A stretch of DNA of 64,000 bases from an uncultured Eubacteriales bacterium (GTDB lineage Bacteria; Bacillota; Clostridia; Oscillospirales; Oscillospiraceae). Every line of letters starts with the position of its first letter. The first letter of the stretch is position 1. Where the stretch lies: assembly GCA_900316745.1 (NCBI GenBank), contig ONEB01000003.1, positions 93,616-157,615 of the forward strand, in the 5' to 3' direction. The translations under genes were made by a program, and so were the position numbers. This document shows positions 23,174 through 34,719 of the stretch, piece by piece. A model generated the notes under the pieces. It saw only the letters and a program-made list of their open reading frames with translations. It was not told where the DNA came from and did no database searches.

Positions 23174-25150
23174 TTATGAGAGTCGAAGCGCATCAAAGCT
23201 GCTTACCGGCAGATTGCATGTGCCGTTCGTGCAGAGATACCATTGCGTCCCCTGCTCCGGCACGCCATACGCGCTCGTAAACGGCGCGAGCTTATCCAAC
23301 TGCAAAGCGTTCTCTTTTGTTTTCCACAGGATCGCGAGCGCATTTGCAGGATGCTGTTTCAGATAGGTCTGAAGCGCTCCGCCATCCGTTTCGCCGCAGC
23401 AGATCAGCTCGCGGTGCGGAAAAAGCGAGCGCATCATGGCAAGCAGTCCGTACGCGACGCCGAAGCCGTACCGTTCGGCTTGGCCGGCAACGAACGCATG
23501 CTGCGCAAAAGCGGCATCCAGAAAGCGTTTTTCTCCCGTGAGCTCTGCAAGCTCTTGCAGCACCATTGCCGCGCAGCTGTTGCCGGACGGCATCGCTCCG
23601 TCAAACAGTTCTTTGGGTCGGGAGATCAGCAATTCAGCGTCAGATGCGGTCCGGTAAAACCCTCCGCGCTCGTCATCCGCAAAGAGCGTGAGCATCTGAT
23701 CTGCCCGAAACGCCGCCTGCTCCAGATAATCCACCGAGAACGTGCAGCGATAGAGCTCCAGAAGAGCAAGCGCATAGGCAGCGTAATCGTCCAGCTGTCC
23801 CGGCACGGCGCAAGCACCATCGTGCCAGCGCAGATACAGGCGATCATTATCATCCGTGAGAGCCGAACGCAGAAAACGTTCCGCGTCTTTCGCGGCATTC
23901 AAATACCGCATCTCGCGCAGAACAAGCCCTGCACGCGCAAGCGCAAGGATCATCCAGGCATTCCACGAGGTCAGGATCTTATCATCCTTGTGCAGGGCAG
24001 TACGCTCGGCTCGATATGCCCGCAGTCGTTCCAGTCTCGGATCGTCTGCCGCCCAAGCATCGCCTTGCAGCCCGATGCGATTTACGATCCCGGCTGTCAG
24101 AGAATAGGCGATTAAGAACAGTTCGGCGTCTTTTTCGCCGAGAACGGAGATAAGCTCCGCTTCAGTGAAGCGATAGTATTTCCCCTCTTCCCCGTCGCTG
24201 TCCGCATCCTGTGCGCTGTAAAAGCCGCCGTCAGGGTGTGTCATCTCCCGCAGGACATAATCCGCTGTGCGGCGCGCAACGTCTGCATAGCGCATTTCTC
24301 CCGTGCGCTGAAACGCCTCGGTATACGCCAGAAGCAGCAGCGCGTTGTCATAGAGCATTTTTTCAAAATGCGGCTTGAGCCAGCGCTCATCCGTAGAATA
24401 GCGCGCAAAGCCGCCGCCGATGTGATCAAACATCCCGCCGGCTTCCATCGCATTCAGCGTACGGCAAACGAGCTGCATCGCCTCAGGCGTTCCGGTCCGA
24501 TCCGCATAGTCCATCAAAAACAGCAGATTGTGCGCGCTCGGGAACTTCGGAGCGCCGCCAAAGCCGCCCCATTTCGAATCAAACGTACAGCGATACTCCT
24601 GATAAGCGTCGCGCACCAGCTTCTCCGAGGGCGAACCCGGTTTTGGCGCTGCAACACGCCTGAGCGCAGAAGCAAGCTGGTCGCCGTTTCGCAGCAGCCG
24701 CTCCCGGTCGTTCTTCCAAACCTCCGCAAGGTAAGAGAGCGTGTCCATGAGTCCGACTCTTCCGTAAGAGCTGTATTTGGGCAGATAAGTCCCTGCGTGA
24801 AACGGCTTTTGATCCGGCGTCATGAAGATCGTAAGCGGCCAGCCTCCGGTGCCGGTCAACGCCTGACATACCTGCATATACACCGCATCCACGTCCGGGC
24901 GTTCCTCACGGTCGACCTTGATCGACACATACTCGCGATTCAGCAGACGCGCGACCGCTTCATCCTCAAAGGACTCATGCGCCATGACATGGCACCAGTG
25001 GCATGTCGAATAGCCGATCGAGAGAAAGATCGGTTTATCCTCGCGTCTGGCCTTTTCAAAAGCCTCTTCGCCCCACGGATACCAGTCCACGGGATTATGC
25101 TGATGCTGCATCAGATAGGGCGAGTGTGTGTTGGCAAGATGATTGGACAT
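23174..25150 (-). CDS. Thioredoxin-domain DUF255 protein (YyaL family)
   Basis: 658 residues. The N-terminal DUF255 thioredoxin-like domain includes [16 protein letters not shown] and the cysteine motif STCHWCHVM (about 46-54). It is followed by an (alpha/alpha) barrel resembling N-acylglucosamine 2-epimerase/cellobiose-epimerase folds ([19 protein letters not shown]). This is the YyaL/SPATA20 family; the reaction is not known. The ATG at 25150 has GGAGGTG upstream. Same length and architecture as family members. Confidence 0.9.
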   Translation of the reverse strand: MSNHLANTHSPYLMQHQHNPVDWYPWGEEAFEKARREDKPIFLSIGYSTCHWCHVMAHESFEDEAVARLLNREYVSIKVDREERPDVDAVYMQVCQALTGTGGWPLTIFMTPDQKPFHAGTYLPKYSSYGRVGLMDTLSYLAEVWKNDRERLLRNGDQLASALRRVAAPKPGSPSEKLVRDAYQEYRCTFDSKWGGFGGAPKFPSAHNLLFLMDYADRTGTPEAMQLVCRTLNAMEAGGMFDHIGGGFARYSTDERWLKPHFEKMLYDNALLLLAYTEAFQRTGEMRYADVARRTADYVLREMTHPDGGFYSAQDADSDGEEGKYYRFTEAELISVLGEKDAELFLIAYSLTAGIVNRIGLQGDAWAADDPRLERLRAYRAERTALHKDDKILTSWNAWMILALARAGLVLREMRYLNAAKDAERFLRSALTDDNDRLYLRWHDGACAVPGQLDDYAAYALALLELYRCTFSVDYLEQAAFRADQMLTLFADDERGGFYRTASDAELLISRPKELFDGAMPSGNSCAAMVLQELAELTGEKRFLDAAFAQHAFVAGQAERYGFGVAYGLLAMMRSLFPHRELICCGETDGGALQTYLKQHPANALAILWKTKENALQLDKLAPFTSAYGVPEQGTQWYLCTNGTCNLPVSSFDALRLS

Positions 25151-25183
25151 GTCAGCACCTCCGGGAAGCACGCTTCAAATTCG

Positions 25184-25978
25184 TTATGCAAGATATTTTT
25201 CCCGCAGCGCCGAGATTTCATGCGCGCCGAACTGAAGCTTCTGCTCCAGAAACGCTTCTGTTGAACCGTAATTACGATCGATGGACGCCCACGCGTTGCG
25301 CAAATACCGCTCGCTGGCGGCTTCAAACGCCCGAACCGCAAATTCCAGATCGGGCGAATCGGAATACTGCATCGCTTCCTGCACCACCTGGTCCGTCTCA
25401 GCGGCAAGAAACCCATTCGTGAGCAGATAGTCTTCAAGGATCGTCTCGCGCGTCACACCGAGCGCCTCAAGGATCAGCATCGTCGCAACGCCGACTCGGT
25501 CCTTGCCGGCCGTACAATGATACAAGAGCGCTCCGTCCTTATGGTTTAACACATACCGCAAAAACTGCGCATAATGAGTTGTGCTGTATTCACCCTCTAC
25601 GAGCGGCAGATAAAGCCCTGCCATCCGTTCCGCAGCGTCCTTTCCGGCCCGGATCGCGGCGCGATAATACGGCGGAATCTCATTTCCGGTCTGTTCGCGC
25701 GTGATGCCCGTCATCTGCTCCAGGATCGGACAATGGAGATATGTAACGCCGGGGATCACAGCATCAGGCTTCTCGTTCTGTTCATATTCCGTTCTGAAAT
25801 CCACAACGGTTTTCAACCCGGCGTCTGTGAGCTTTTGCACATCCGTCTGCGTGAGTCGTGAAAGCTCGCCGCTGCGAATGAGCATACCGGGCTGAACGCT
25901 TCTGCCGTCAGCGGTTGGAATTCCGCCAAGGTCTCGGGCGTTCGGAGCGCCGGTGAGTCCTAAATGAATCATTTTCAT
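25184..25978 (-). CDS. Tyrosine/serine phosphatase-like protein (Y_phosphatase3 family)
   Basis: About 264 residues. The catalytic P-loop HCTAGKDRVG (Cys-X5-Arg, about 155-164) and the N-terminal NARDLGG motif are typical of the bacterial lipid/tyrosine phosphatases of the MptpB/IphP type. Substrate may be phosphotyrosine, phosphoserine or phosphoinositide; it cannot be read from the sequence. ATG 25978 (or in-frame starts at 25981 and 25972) overlaps the tatD stop, so it is coupled to tatD. Confidence 0.85.
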   Translation of the reverse strand: MKMIHLGLTGAPNARDLGGIPTADGRSVQPGMLIRSGELSRLTQTDVQKLTDAGLKTVVDFRTEYEQNEKPDAVIPGVTYLHCPILEQMTGITREQTGNEIPPYYRAAIRAGKDAAERMAGLYLPLVEGEYSTTHYAQFLRYVLNHKDGALLYHCTAGKDRVGVATMLILEALGVTRETILEDYLLTNGFLAAETDQVVQEAMQYSDSPDLEFAVRAFEAASERYLRNAWASIDRNYGSTEAFLEQKLQFGAHEISALREKYLA

Positions 25979-26739
25979 CACCCAATCCGAAAGAGTCGTT
26001 TTCCGTTTTCCATCGTCGCTGCCGCGACCGTTTCCACATCCATCCCCTTCTCCCGGGCAACAACAGCCGCGATATAGGGCAGGTTGCGGGAATCATTGCG
26101 CTTACCGCGGTTCGGCACCGGAGAGAGATACGGCGAATCCGTTTCGAGCAGGATGCGCTCCATCGGCACGGAGCGAATCACTTCCAGCGCCTTAACGGCG
26201 TTTTTATAGGTGATCGGCCCATCGAACCCGAGATACCAGCCGCGTTTGATCAGCTCCCTTGCCATCTCGACGCTGCCGGAAAAGCAATGGAATACGCCGC
26301 GCAGCATCGGATAGTCCCGCACAATCTCCAGACAATCCCCATGTGCTTCACGGTCGTGCACAATGACGGGAAGATCCAGCTCCAGAGCCAGCTCAATCTG
26401 CGTGCGGAACATCATCTTCTGCTGATCGATAAAGGTTTTGTCCCAGTAATAGTCAAGCCCGATCTCGCCGATCGCAACGACTCTTTCGTCGGCGGCAAGG
26501 GCGCGGATCTCGCAAAGGCTTTCGTCTGTCCAGCTCTCCGCCTCCTCAGGATGCCAGCCGACTGCGGCATAGATGAAAGGATACCGGTGCGCCAATGCTA
26601 CGGCTCTGCGGCTGCGCTCGGTATTGTCGCCGGGATCCACGATGAGTGTGACGCCGTTTTCTGCCATTGAAGAAAGAACTTCTTCCCGATCGGTATTGAA
26701 TTTGGAACTGTCGTAGTGCGCGTGGGTATCAAAATACAT
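25978..26739 (-). CDS. tatD: TatD family metal-dependent DNase
   Basis: About 253 residues. TIM-barrel amidohydrolase with metal ligands in FDTHAH (3-8), the GEIGLDYY motif (about 93-100), VHDREAHGD, FHCFSGS and the LLETDSPYL motif (about 200-208). TatD proteins are 3'-5' DNases active in repair. The start at 26739 has GAGGAT upstream and comes 10 bases after the ligA stop. Confidence 0.93.
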   Translation of the reverse strand: MYFDTHAHYDSSKFNTDREEVLSSMAENGVTLIVDPGDNTERSRRAVALAHRYPFIYAAVGWHPEEAESWTDESLCEIRALAADERVVAIGEIGLDYYWDKTFIDQQKMMFRTQIELALELDLPVIVHDREAHGDCLEIVRDYPMLRGVFHCFSGSVEMARELIKRGWYLGFDGPITYKNAVKALEVIRSVPMERILLETDSPYLSPVPNRGKRNDSRNLPYIAAVVAREKGMDVETVAAATMENGKRLFRIG

Positions 26740-26749
26740 GGTTGTATCC

Positions 26750-30132
<3,383 letters not shown>

Positions 30133-30227
30133 TTTCCACACTCCTTCAAGCTAGTATTATACTTCCCATTTTGCCGCAATACAAGTAAAATCGTCAGCAC
30201 AAGATCTCGAACCTGAAATGTTTTCCC

Positions 30228-30256
30228 TTGACGAAAGCGGTACAAATGCGTAAAAT
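30228..30256 (+). promoter_or_regulatory. rnpB promoter
   Basis: TTGACG (30228-30233), 17-base spacer, TAAAAT (30251-30256), 8 bases before the RNA 5' end. Confidence 0.75.
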
Positions 30257-30263
30257 AACGATT

Positions 30264-30615
30264 CGAGCGGGTCGAGCAGTCGCGGGCATAAGCCGAAAGG
30301 CTGTGCGTGAGGAAAGTCCGGGCTCCGCAGGGCAAGGATAACGGGTAACACCCGCCAGGGGCGACCCTCGGACAAGTGCAACAGAAAGAAACCGCTCTGC
30401 TGCGAGCAATCGCCGCGGAGTAAGGGTGGAAACGTGCGGTAAGAGCGCACGCGTCGGCTGGAGACAGTTCGATGCTGTAAACTCTATCCGGAGCAACACC
30501 GTGGAGGAACACAAGGTCTGCCCGACCGTTCCGAGGAGGTGGCTTGAGTGCATCGGCAACGGTGCGCCTAGATAGATGACTGCTGATTACAGAACCCGGC
30601 TTACAGACCCGCTCC
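30264..30615 (+). ncRNA. rnpB: RNase P RNA (bacterial class A)
   Basis: Conserved landmarks occur in order: the GAGGAAAGTCCGGGCTC core (CR I region), the ACAGAAA and central AAGGGTGGAAACGTGCGGTAAGAG-like segment, and the 3' ACAGAACCCGGCTTAC closure. Outer helix P1 is formed by GAGCGGGTC (30265-30273) and GACCCGCTC (30606-30614). It is the catalytic RNA that matures tRNA 5' ends together with RnpA. Confidence 0.95.
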
Positions 30616-30620
30616 ATTCA

Positions 30621-30685
30621 GACAAACGATCCGCTTCATCACAGCGCAAAACCGCGCTGCTGAAACGGATCGTTTGTCATTTTCT
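30621..30685 (+). terminator. rnpB terminator
   Basis: GACAAACGATCCG and its exact complement 32 bases later form a 13-base stem with an inner hairpin, followed by a T-rich tail. Confidence 0.75.
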
Positions 30686-30737
30686 CTGTCTCTGCACGAA
30701 TCATGCAAAAGAATGCAAAAACAGCCAAAATATTTGG

Positions 30738-30780
30738 AACCATCGCCAGTGGAATCGCTCTTTCCCCGGCGATGGTTTTA
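30738..30780 (+). other. Stem-loop in the fhs leader
   Basis: AACCATCGCC and GGCGATGGTT form a perfect 10-base stem followed by TTTA. It sits between the rnpB terminator and fhs and could be a second terminator or an attenuator. Confidence 0.5.
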
Positions 30781-30844
30781 TGTTAGAATAGACGCGCAAA
30801 TTCAACAGGAATCCGCCCCTATCACCAAAGGAGATGTACTGTTC

Positions 30845-32521
30845 ATGGAAATTCGTTCCGACATCGAGATCGCGCAGAGCTGCAAGATGCGTCCCATCGG
30901 CGAAATTGCCGAGACCGCCGGGATTGCAGAAACCTATCTGGAGCAATACGGGCGTTACAAGGCAAAGGTCGACTACGCTCTGCTCCGTGATCGTGCAGAT
31001 CGCCCCAACGGCAAGCTGATCCTCGTGACCGCCATTAACCCCACGCCTGCCGGTGAGGGCAAGACGACCACGACCATCGGTCTGGGCGACGCGCTGCGCA
31101 AGCTCAATCAGCGAACCATGATCGCGCTCCGGGAGCCCAGCCTCGGCCCCGTGTTCGGCGTCAAGGGCGGCGCTGCCGGCGGCGGTTACGCGCAGGTCGT
31201 TCCCATGGAGGACATTAACCTCCACTTCACGGGCGATTTCCATGCAATCGGCGCGGCAAACAATCTCCTTGCCGCAATGCTCGACAACCACATCCATCAG
31301 GGCAACGCGCTCGGCATCGATCCGCGCCGGATCACCTGGCGCAGAGCGGTGGATATGAACGACCGTCAGCTGAGAAATATCACGGACGGACTCGGCGGTG
31401 CAGCAAACGGCGTGCCGCGCGAGGACGGTTTTGATATCACGGTGGCCTCCGAGGTCATGGCAGTGCTGTGCCTCGCGAGCGACATCACCGATCTCAAAGC
31501 CCGTCTCGGCCGCATCATCGTCGGCTACACCTACGCCGGAAAGCCGGTCACCGCAGGTGACCTGAAAGCTGCCGGTGCAATGGCAGCGCTTTTGAAAGAC
31601 GCGCTCAAGCCAAACCTCGTGCAAACGCTTGAAGGCACGCCCGCGCTGGTGCACGGCGGTCCTTTTGCAAACATTGCGCACGGCTGCAACAGCGTGACCG
31701 CGACGCGCATGGCGCTCAAGCTCGGCGATTACATCGTCACCGAAGCGGGCTTCGGCGCGGACCTCGGCGCGGAGAAGTTCCTCGACATCAAGTGCCGTCT
31801 CGCCGGTCTGAAGCCTGATGCCGTTGTTATCGTGGCAACCGTTCGCGCGCTGAAGTATCACGGCGGTGTGGAAAAAGCCGATCTGAACGCGGAGAATCTC
31901 ACCGCGCTGGAGGCGGGTCTGCCGAATCTGCTGCAGCATGTGGAAAACATCACGAACGTCTACGGCCTGCCCTGCGTGGTCGCCATCAACCGCTTTCCCA
32001 CTGATACGGAGGCAGAGCTCGCACTTGTGCGTGACCGCTGCGCTGCGCTCGGCGTCAACGTCGCGCTCAGCGAGGTCTGGGGCAAGGGCAGCGAAGGCGG
32101 CATCGAGCTTGCGCAGGAGGTTATGCGTCTGTGCCGGCAGCCGAACGATTTCCGCTTCAGCTATGACACGGAGCGCTCCATCCCCGACAAGCTCAACGCC
32201 ATTGCACAGAAGATCTACCACGCCGACGGCGTTGATCTAATCGGCAAGGCACCGAAGCAGTGCGCAGAGCTCGAAGCGCTGGGCTTTGGGAATCTCCCGA
32301 TCTGTGTTGCCAAAACGCAGTATTCGTTCTCTGACGACGCAGCCAAGCGCGGCGCGCCGAAAGACTTCCGCATTACGGTGCGCAACCTCAAGGTCAGCGC
32401 AGGTGCTGGCTTCATTGTCGCACTCACAGGCGACATCATGACGATGCCCGGCCTCCCGAAATCTCCCGCCGCCGAGCGCATCGACGTGGATGAAAACGGC
32501 GTGATCTCCGGCCTTTTCTGA
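30845..32521 (+). CDS. fhs: Formate-tetrahydrofolate ligase
   Basis: 558 residues. The P-loop-like [14 protein letters not shown] (about 59-72) and the [21 protein letters not shown]-type region identify the family. It makes 10-formyl-THF from formate, ATP and THF, the entry of formate into the folate pool and a step of the Wood-Ljungdahl methyl branch. I start at ATG 30845, about 11 bases after AAAGGAG. fchA follows 4 bases after the stop, and folD overlaps fchA, so fhs-fchA-folD is one operon. Confidence 0.97.
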   Translation: MEIRSDIEIAQSCKMRPIGEIAETAGIAETYLEQYGRYKAKVDYALLRDRADRPNGKLILVTAINPTPAGEGKTTTTIGLGDALRKLNQRTMIALREPSLGPVFGVKGGAAGGGYAQVVPMEDINLHFTGDFHAIGAANNLLAAMLDNHIHQGNALGIDPRRITWRRAVDMNDRQLRNITDGLGGAANGVPREDGFDITVASEVMAVLCLASDITDLKARLGRIIVGYTYAGKPVTAGDLKAAGAMAALLKDALKPNLVQTLEGTPALVHGGPFANIAHGCNSVTATRMALKLGDYIVTEAGFGADLGAEKFLDIKCRLAGLKPDAVVIVATVRALKYHGGVEKADLNAENLTALEAGLPNLLQHVENITNVYGLPCVVAINRFPTDTEAELALVRDRCAALGVNVALSEVWGKGSEGGIELAQEVMRLCRQPNDFRFSYDTERSIPDKLNAIAQKIYHADGVDLIGKAPKQCAELEALGFGNLPICVAKTQYSFSDDAAKRGAPKDFRITVRNLKVSAGAGFIVALTGDIMTMPGLPKSPAAERIDVDENGVISGLF

Positions 32522-32525
32522 TCAG

Positions 32526-33152
32526 ATGGAAAACGAGAAGTTGATTGCCCTCAGCTGTGAGGAATATTCAGAACGTTTGGCCTCCGCTGCCCCTGTTCCG
32601 GGCGGCGGAGGCACAAGCGCATTGGTTGCCGCTCTCGGCACGTCGCTCGGCTCCATGGTCGGCGCGCTCACGGTCGGAAAGCCGAAGTACGCCGCCGTTG
32701 AGGACGAGATCAAAGCGCTGATGAAGCGCACGGAAACGCTTCGTCAGAAATTACTGGCATGCGTCGATCAGGACGCAGCTGCCTTTGTGCCTCTGGCCGA
32801 GGCATACGCAATTTCAAAAGATGATCCCGCGCGTGATGAGATCATGGAGCGCTGTCTGCGCGATGCAGCGGCCGTCCCGCTGCGCATCCTCGAGCTTTGC
32901 TGCGAGGGCATCGCGCTTCACCGGGAGTTTGCCGCGAAAGGAAGTCTGCTCGCGATCTCCGACGCCGCCACCGGCGTTGCATTCTGCTTAAGCGCGATGT
33001 ACGGCGCGGCAGTCAATGTGAAAGTCAACACCAAAGCCATGAAAGACAGAGCGTATGCCGAACAGCTCAACGAGCGTGTTGACGGTTTGATGGAGCAATA
33101 CCGGCCGATTGCCGATCGTGTCTTTGAAGATGTTTACAGGAGGTTTTGCTGA
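32526..33152 (+). CDS. fchA: Methenyltetrahydrofolate cyclohydrolase (FchA, cyclodeaminase/cyclohydrolase family)
   Basis: 208 residues, all helical FTCD_C/FchA fold with the PVPGGGGTSALVAALG folate-binding segment (about 23-38). In clostridia FchA hydrolyses methenyl-THF to 10-formyl-THF; the related cyclodeaminase activity in histidine degradation is less likely given the neighbours. It sits between fhs and folD, exactly the two enzymes whose products and substrates it connects. Its role is probably essential here because the adjacent FolD lacks the cyclohydrolase residues. Confidence 0.9.
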   Translation: MENEKLIALSCEEYSERLASAAPVPGGGGTSALVAALGTSLGSMVGALTVGKPKYAAVEDEIKALMKRTETLRQKLLACVDQDAAAFVPLAEAYAISKDDPARDEIMERCLRDAAAVPLRILELCCEGIALHREFAAKGSLLAISDAATGVAFCLSAMYGAAVNVKVNTKAMKDRAYAEQLNERVDGLMEQYRPIADRVFEDVYRRFC

Positions 33153-34024
33153 TGAGCGAAATCCTGCGCGGCGCCCCCGCCGCGGCAGCGCTCACGGAGT
33201 CTTTGACAGCGCGTTGCGACCAGCTGAGAGAACGCGGACTGACGCCGACGCTTGCGGTCATTCGCGTCGGTGCGCGCGACGACGATCTGGCGTATGAAAA
33301 GGCAGCCGTGCGGCGGTGCGAACAGATCGGAATTGAAGTGCGCAGATTTCTCCTGCCCGAAGATTGCAGTTCGGAAATGCTCCTGAACACGATCGATACC
33401 GTCAACATTGACGGCTCCATCCATGGCTGTCTGATGTTTCGGCCGCTGAAAAACAGAGCTGCGGAAGCTGCCGCCTGCGATCGGCTCAGCCCGGAAAAGG
33501 ATGTTGACGGCATGACGCTGGCGTCCCTGACGCACGTTTTTTCAGGCTCCGACGGAGGCTTTCCCCCGTGCACTGCCGAGGCATGCGTAAGACTTTTGGA
33601 TCACTATGGGATCAGCCTTGACGGCAAGCGTGTTGTGATTCTCGGACGCAGCCTTGTAATCGGAAAGCCGCTCGCCATGCTGATGCTTTCCCGAAACGCC
33701 ACGGTGACAATGTGTCATTCGCACACTTCAAATATCAAAGAGATCACCCGCCCGGCAGATATCATCGTCGCATGCATGGGCAAAGCTGAGAGCATCGACA
33801 GTTCCTATCTCAGCGAGGGGCAGATCGTTCTCGACGTCGGCATTCATGAGCGCGCGGACGGCTCGCTCTGCGGTGACGTTCGTACGGAGTCGATTGCATC
33901 GGTTGTTGCGGCTTATGCGCCGTCTCCGGGTGGAATCGGCAGCATGACGACCTCCGTTTTGGCAGCCCATGTGGTGGAAGCATGCGAAAAAATTGCTTGC
34001 AATCCAATGGGCAGCGTAGTATAA
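33152..34024 (+). CDS. folD: Methylenetetrahydrofolate dehydrogenase (FolD family), cyclohydrolase site degenerate
   Basis: 290 residues; both FolD domains present, including KDVDGMT (about 116-122), the NAD(P)-binding GRSLVIGKPLAMLML and PSPGGIGSMTT. However, the catalytic lysine (Lys54 in E. coli, Lys56 in human MTHFD1), which lies four residues after the conserved Tyr (Tyr48 here), is Ala52, and the conserved Gln of LVQLPL is Phe96 (LMFRPL). Both are needed for the cyclohydrolase reaction. The protein is therefore predicted to be dehydrogenase only. AGGAGG lies before the ATG, which overlaps the fchA stop. Confidence 0.93.
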   Translation: MSEILRGAPAAAALTESLTARCDQLRERGLTPTLAVIRVGARDDDLAYEKAAVRRCEQIGIEVRRFLLPEDCSSEMLLNTIDTVNIDGSIHGCLMFRPLKNRAAEAAACDRLSPEKDVDGMTLASLTHVFSGSDGGFPPCTAEACVRLLDHYGISLDGKRVVILGRSLVIGKPLAMLMLSRNATVTMCHSHTSNIKEITRPADIIVACMGKAESIDSSYLSEGQIVLDVGIHERADGSLCGDVRTESIASVVAAYAPSPGGIGSMTTSVLAAHVVEACEKIACNPMGSVV

Positions 34025-34054
34025 CTAAATCGACGAAGCAATCGCTTCGCAAGT

Positions 34055-34153
34055 TGGACAGAGTAGGACAGGCGCGTTAAGTGCCGCAGGATGGGAAGTT
34101 GCCTGCGGACGAAGCATTCAACATGCGCGGTGCCTGTGCCGCATCCGCTGCCA
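34055..34153 (+). promoter_or_regulatory. Tetrahydrofolate (THF) riboswitch
   Basis: The leader of folT carries the THF aptamer elements in order: GGACAGAGTAGG, GCGTTAAGTGCC, GGATGGGAAGTTGCC, GGACGAAGC, GCGCGGTGCC and the closing GCATCCGCTGCCA. It senses reduced folates and precedes a folate transporter, the usual target. Confidence 0.92.
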
Positions 34154-34167
34154 CTAAGGAACACCGC

Positions 34168-34203
34168 CTCCTTTCGTGGCAACTGTCACGAAAGGAGTTT
34201 TTT
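34168..34203 (+). terminator. THF-riboswitch expression platform (terminator containing the folT ribosome site)
   Basis: CTCCTTTCGTG pairs with CACGAAAGGAG and is followed by six T directly before the folT ATG. The 3' stem strand contains the ribosome-binding site AAAGGAG, so the same hairpin could both terminate transcription and hide the ribosome site when folate is bound. Confidence 0.85.
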
Positions 34204-34719
34204 ATGAAAAAAAGTCGGTTTACACCGAAAGTCATGGCAATCCTCAGCATTTTACTGGCACTGGAAGTCATCATCGCCAGGTTCGGAACGATCCGTCCCT
34301 CGGAAAGCATCAAGCTGAGTCTGGATTTCATCCCGATCGTGATTGCTGCAATTTTGTATGGCACGGTTCCCGCGGTTGTAATGAGCATTCTGGCCGACAT
34401 CCTCGGAGCCTTTCTTTTCCCGGTCGGCCCGTTCTTTCCGGGCTTTACCGTCACTGCTGCCATGACCGGCCTGATTTACGGACTGCTTCTCAAAAAGAGC
34501 CAGTCCTTTCCCCGGGTGATCAGCGCGGTGCTGCTGCAGCAGATTCTTTGCAGCCTGCTTCTCAACACGTTCTGGCTGCATGTTCTGTATGGTCTTCCCT
34601 ATCTCCCCACCATGGCTGCAAGACTCATTCAGTGCGGCGTGATGGTCGCTTTGCAGCTCGTGCTCATTCCGATTATTTCGCAAACAATCAAAACCATCGA
34701 AAAGAGACTGCCCTCATGA
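34204..34719 (+). CDS. folT: Folate ECF transporter S component
   Basis: 171 residues with about six membrane helices. Contains the ALEVIIARF segment early and the SLDFIPI and GPFFPGFT segments, matching the FolT substrate-binding subunit of energy-coupling-factor transporters. The shared ECF ATPases and T component must be encoded elsewhere. Controlled by the THF riboswitch. The stop overlaps the start of the folC fusion gene. Confidence 0.92.
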   Translation: MKKSRFTPKVMAILSILLALEVIIARFGTIRPSESIKLSLDFIPIVIAAILYGTVPAVVMSILADILGAFLFPVGPFFPGFTVTAAMTGLIYGLLLKKSQSFPRVISAVLLQQILCSLLLNTFWLHVLYGLPYLPTMAARLIQCGVMVALQLVLIPIISQTIKTIEKRLPS

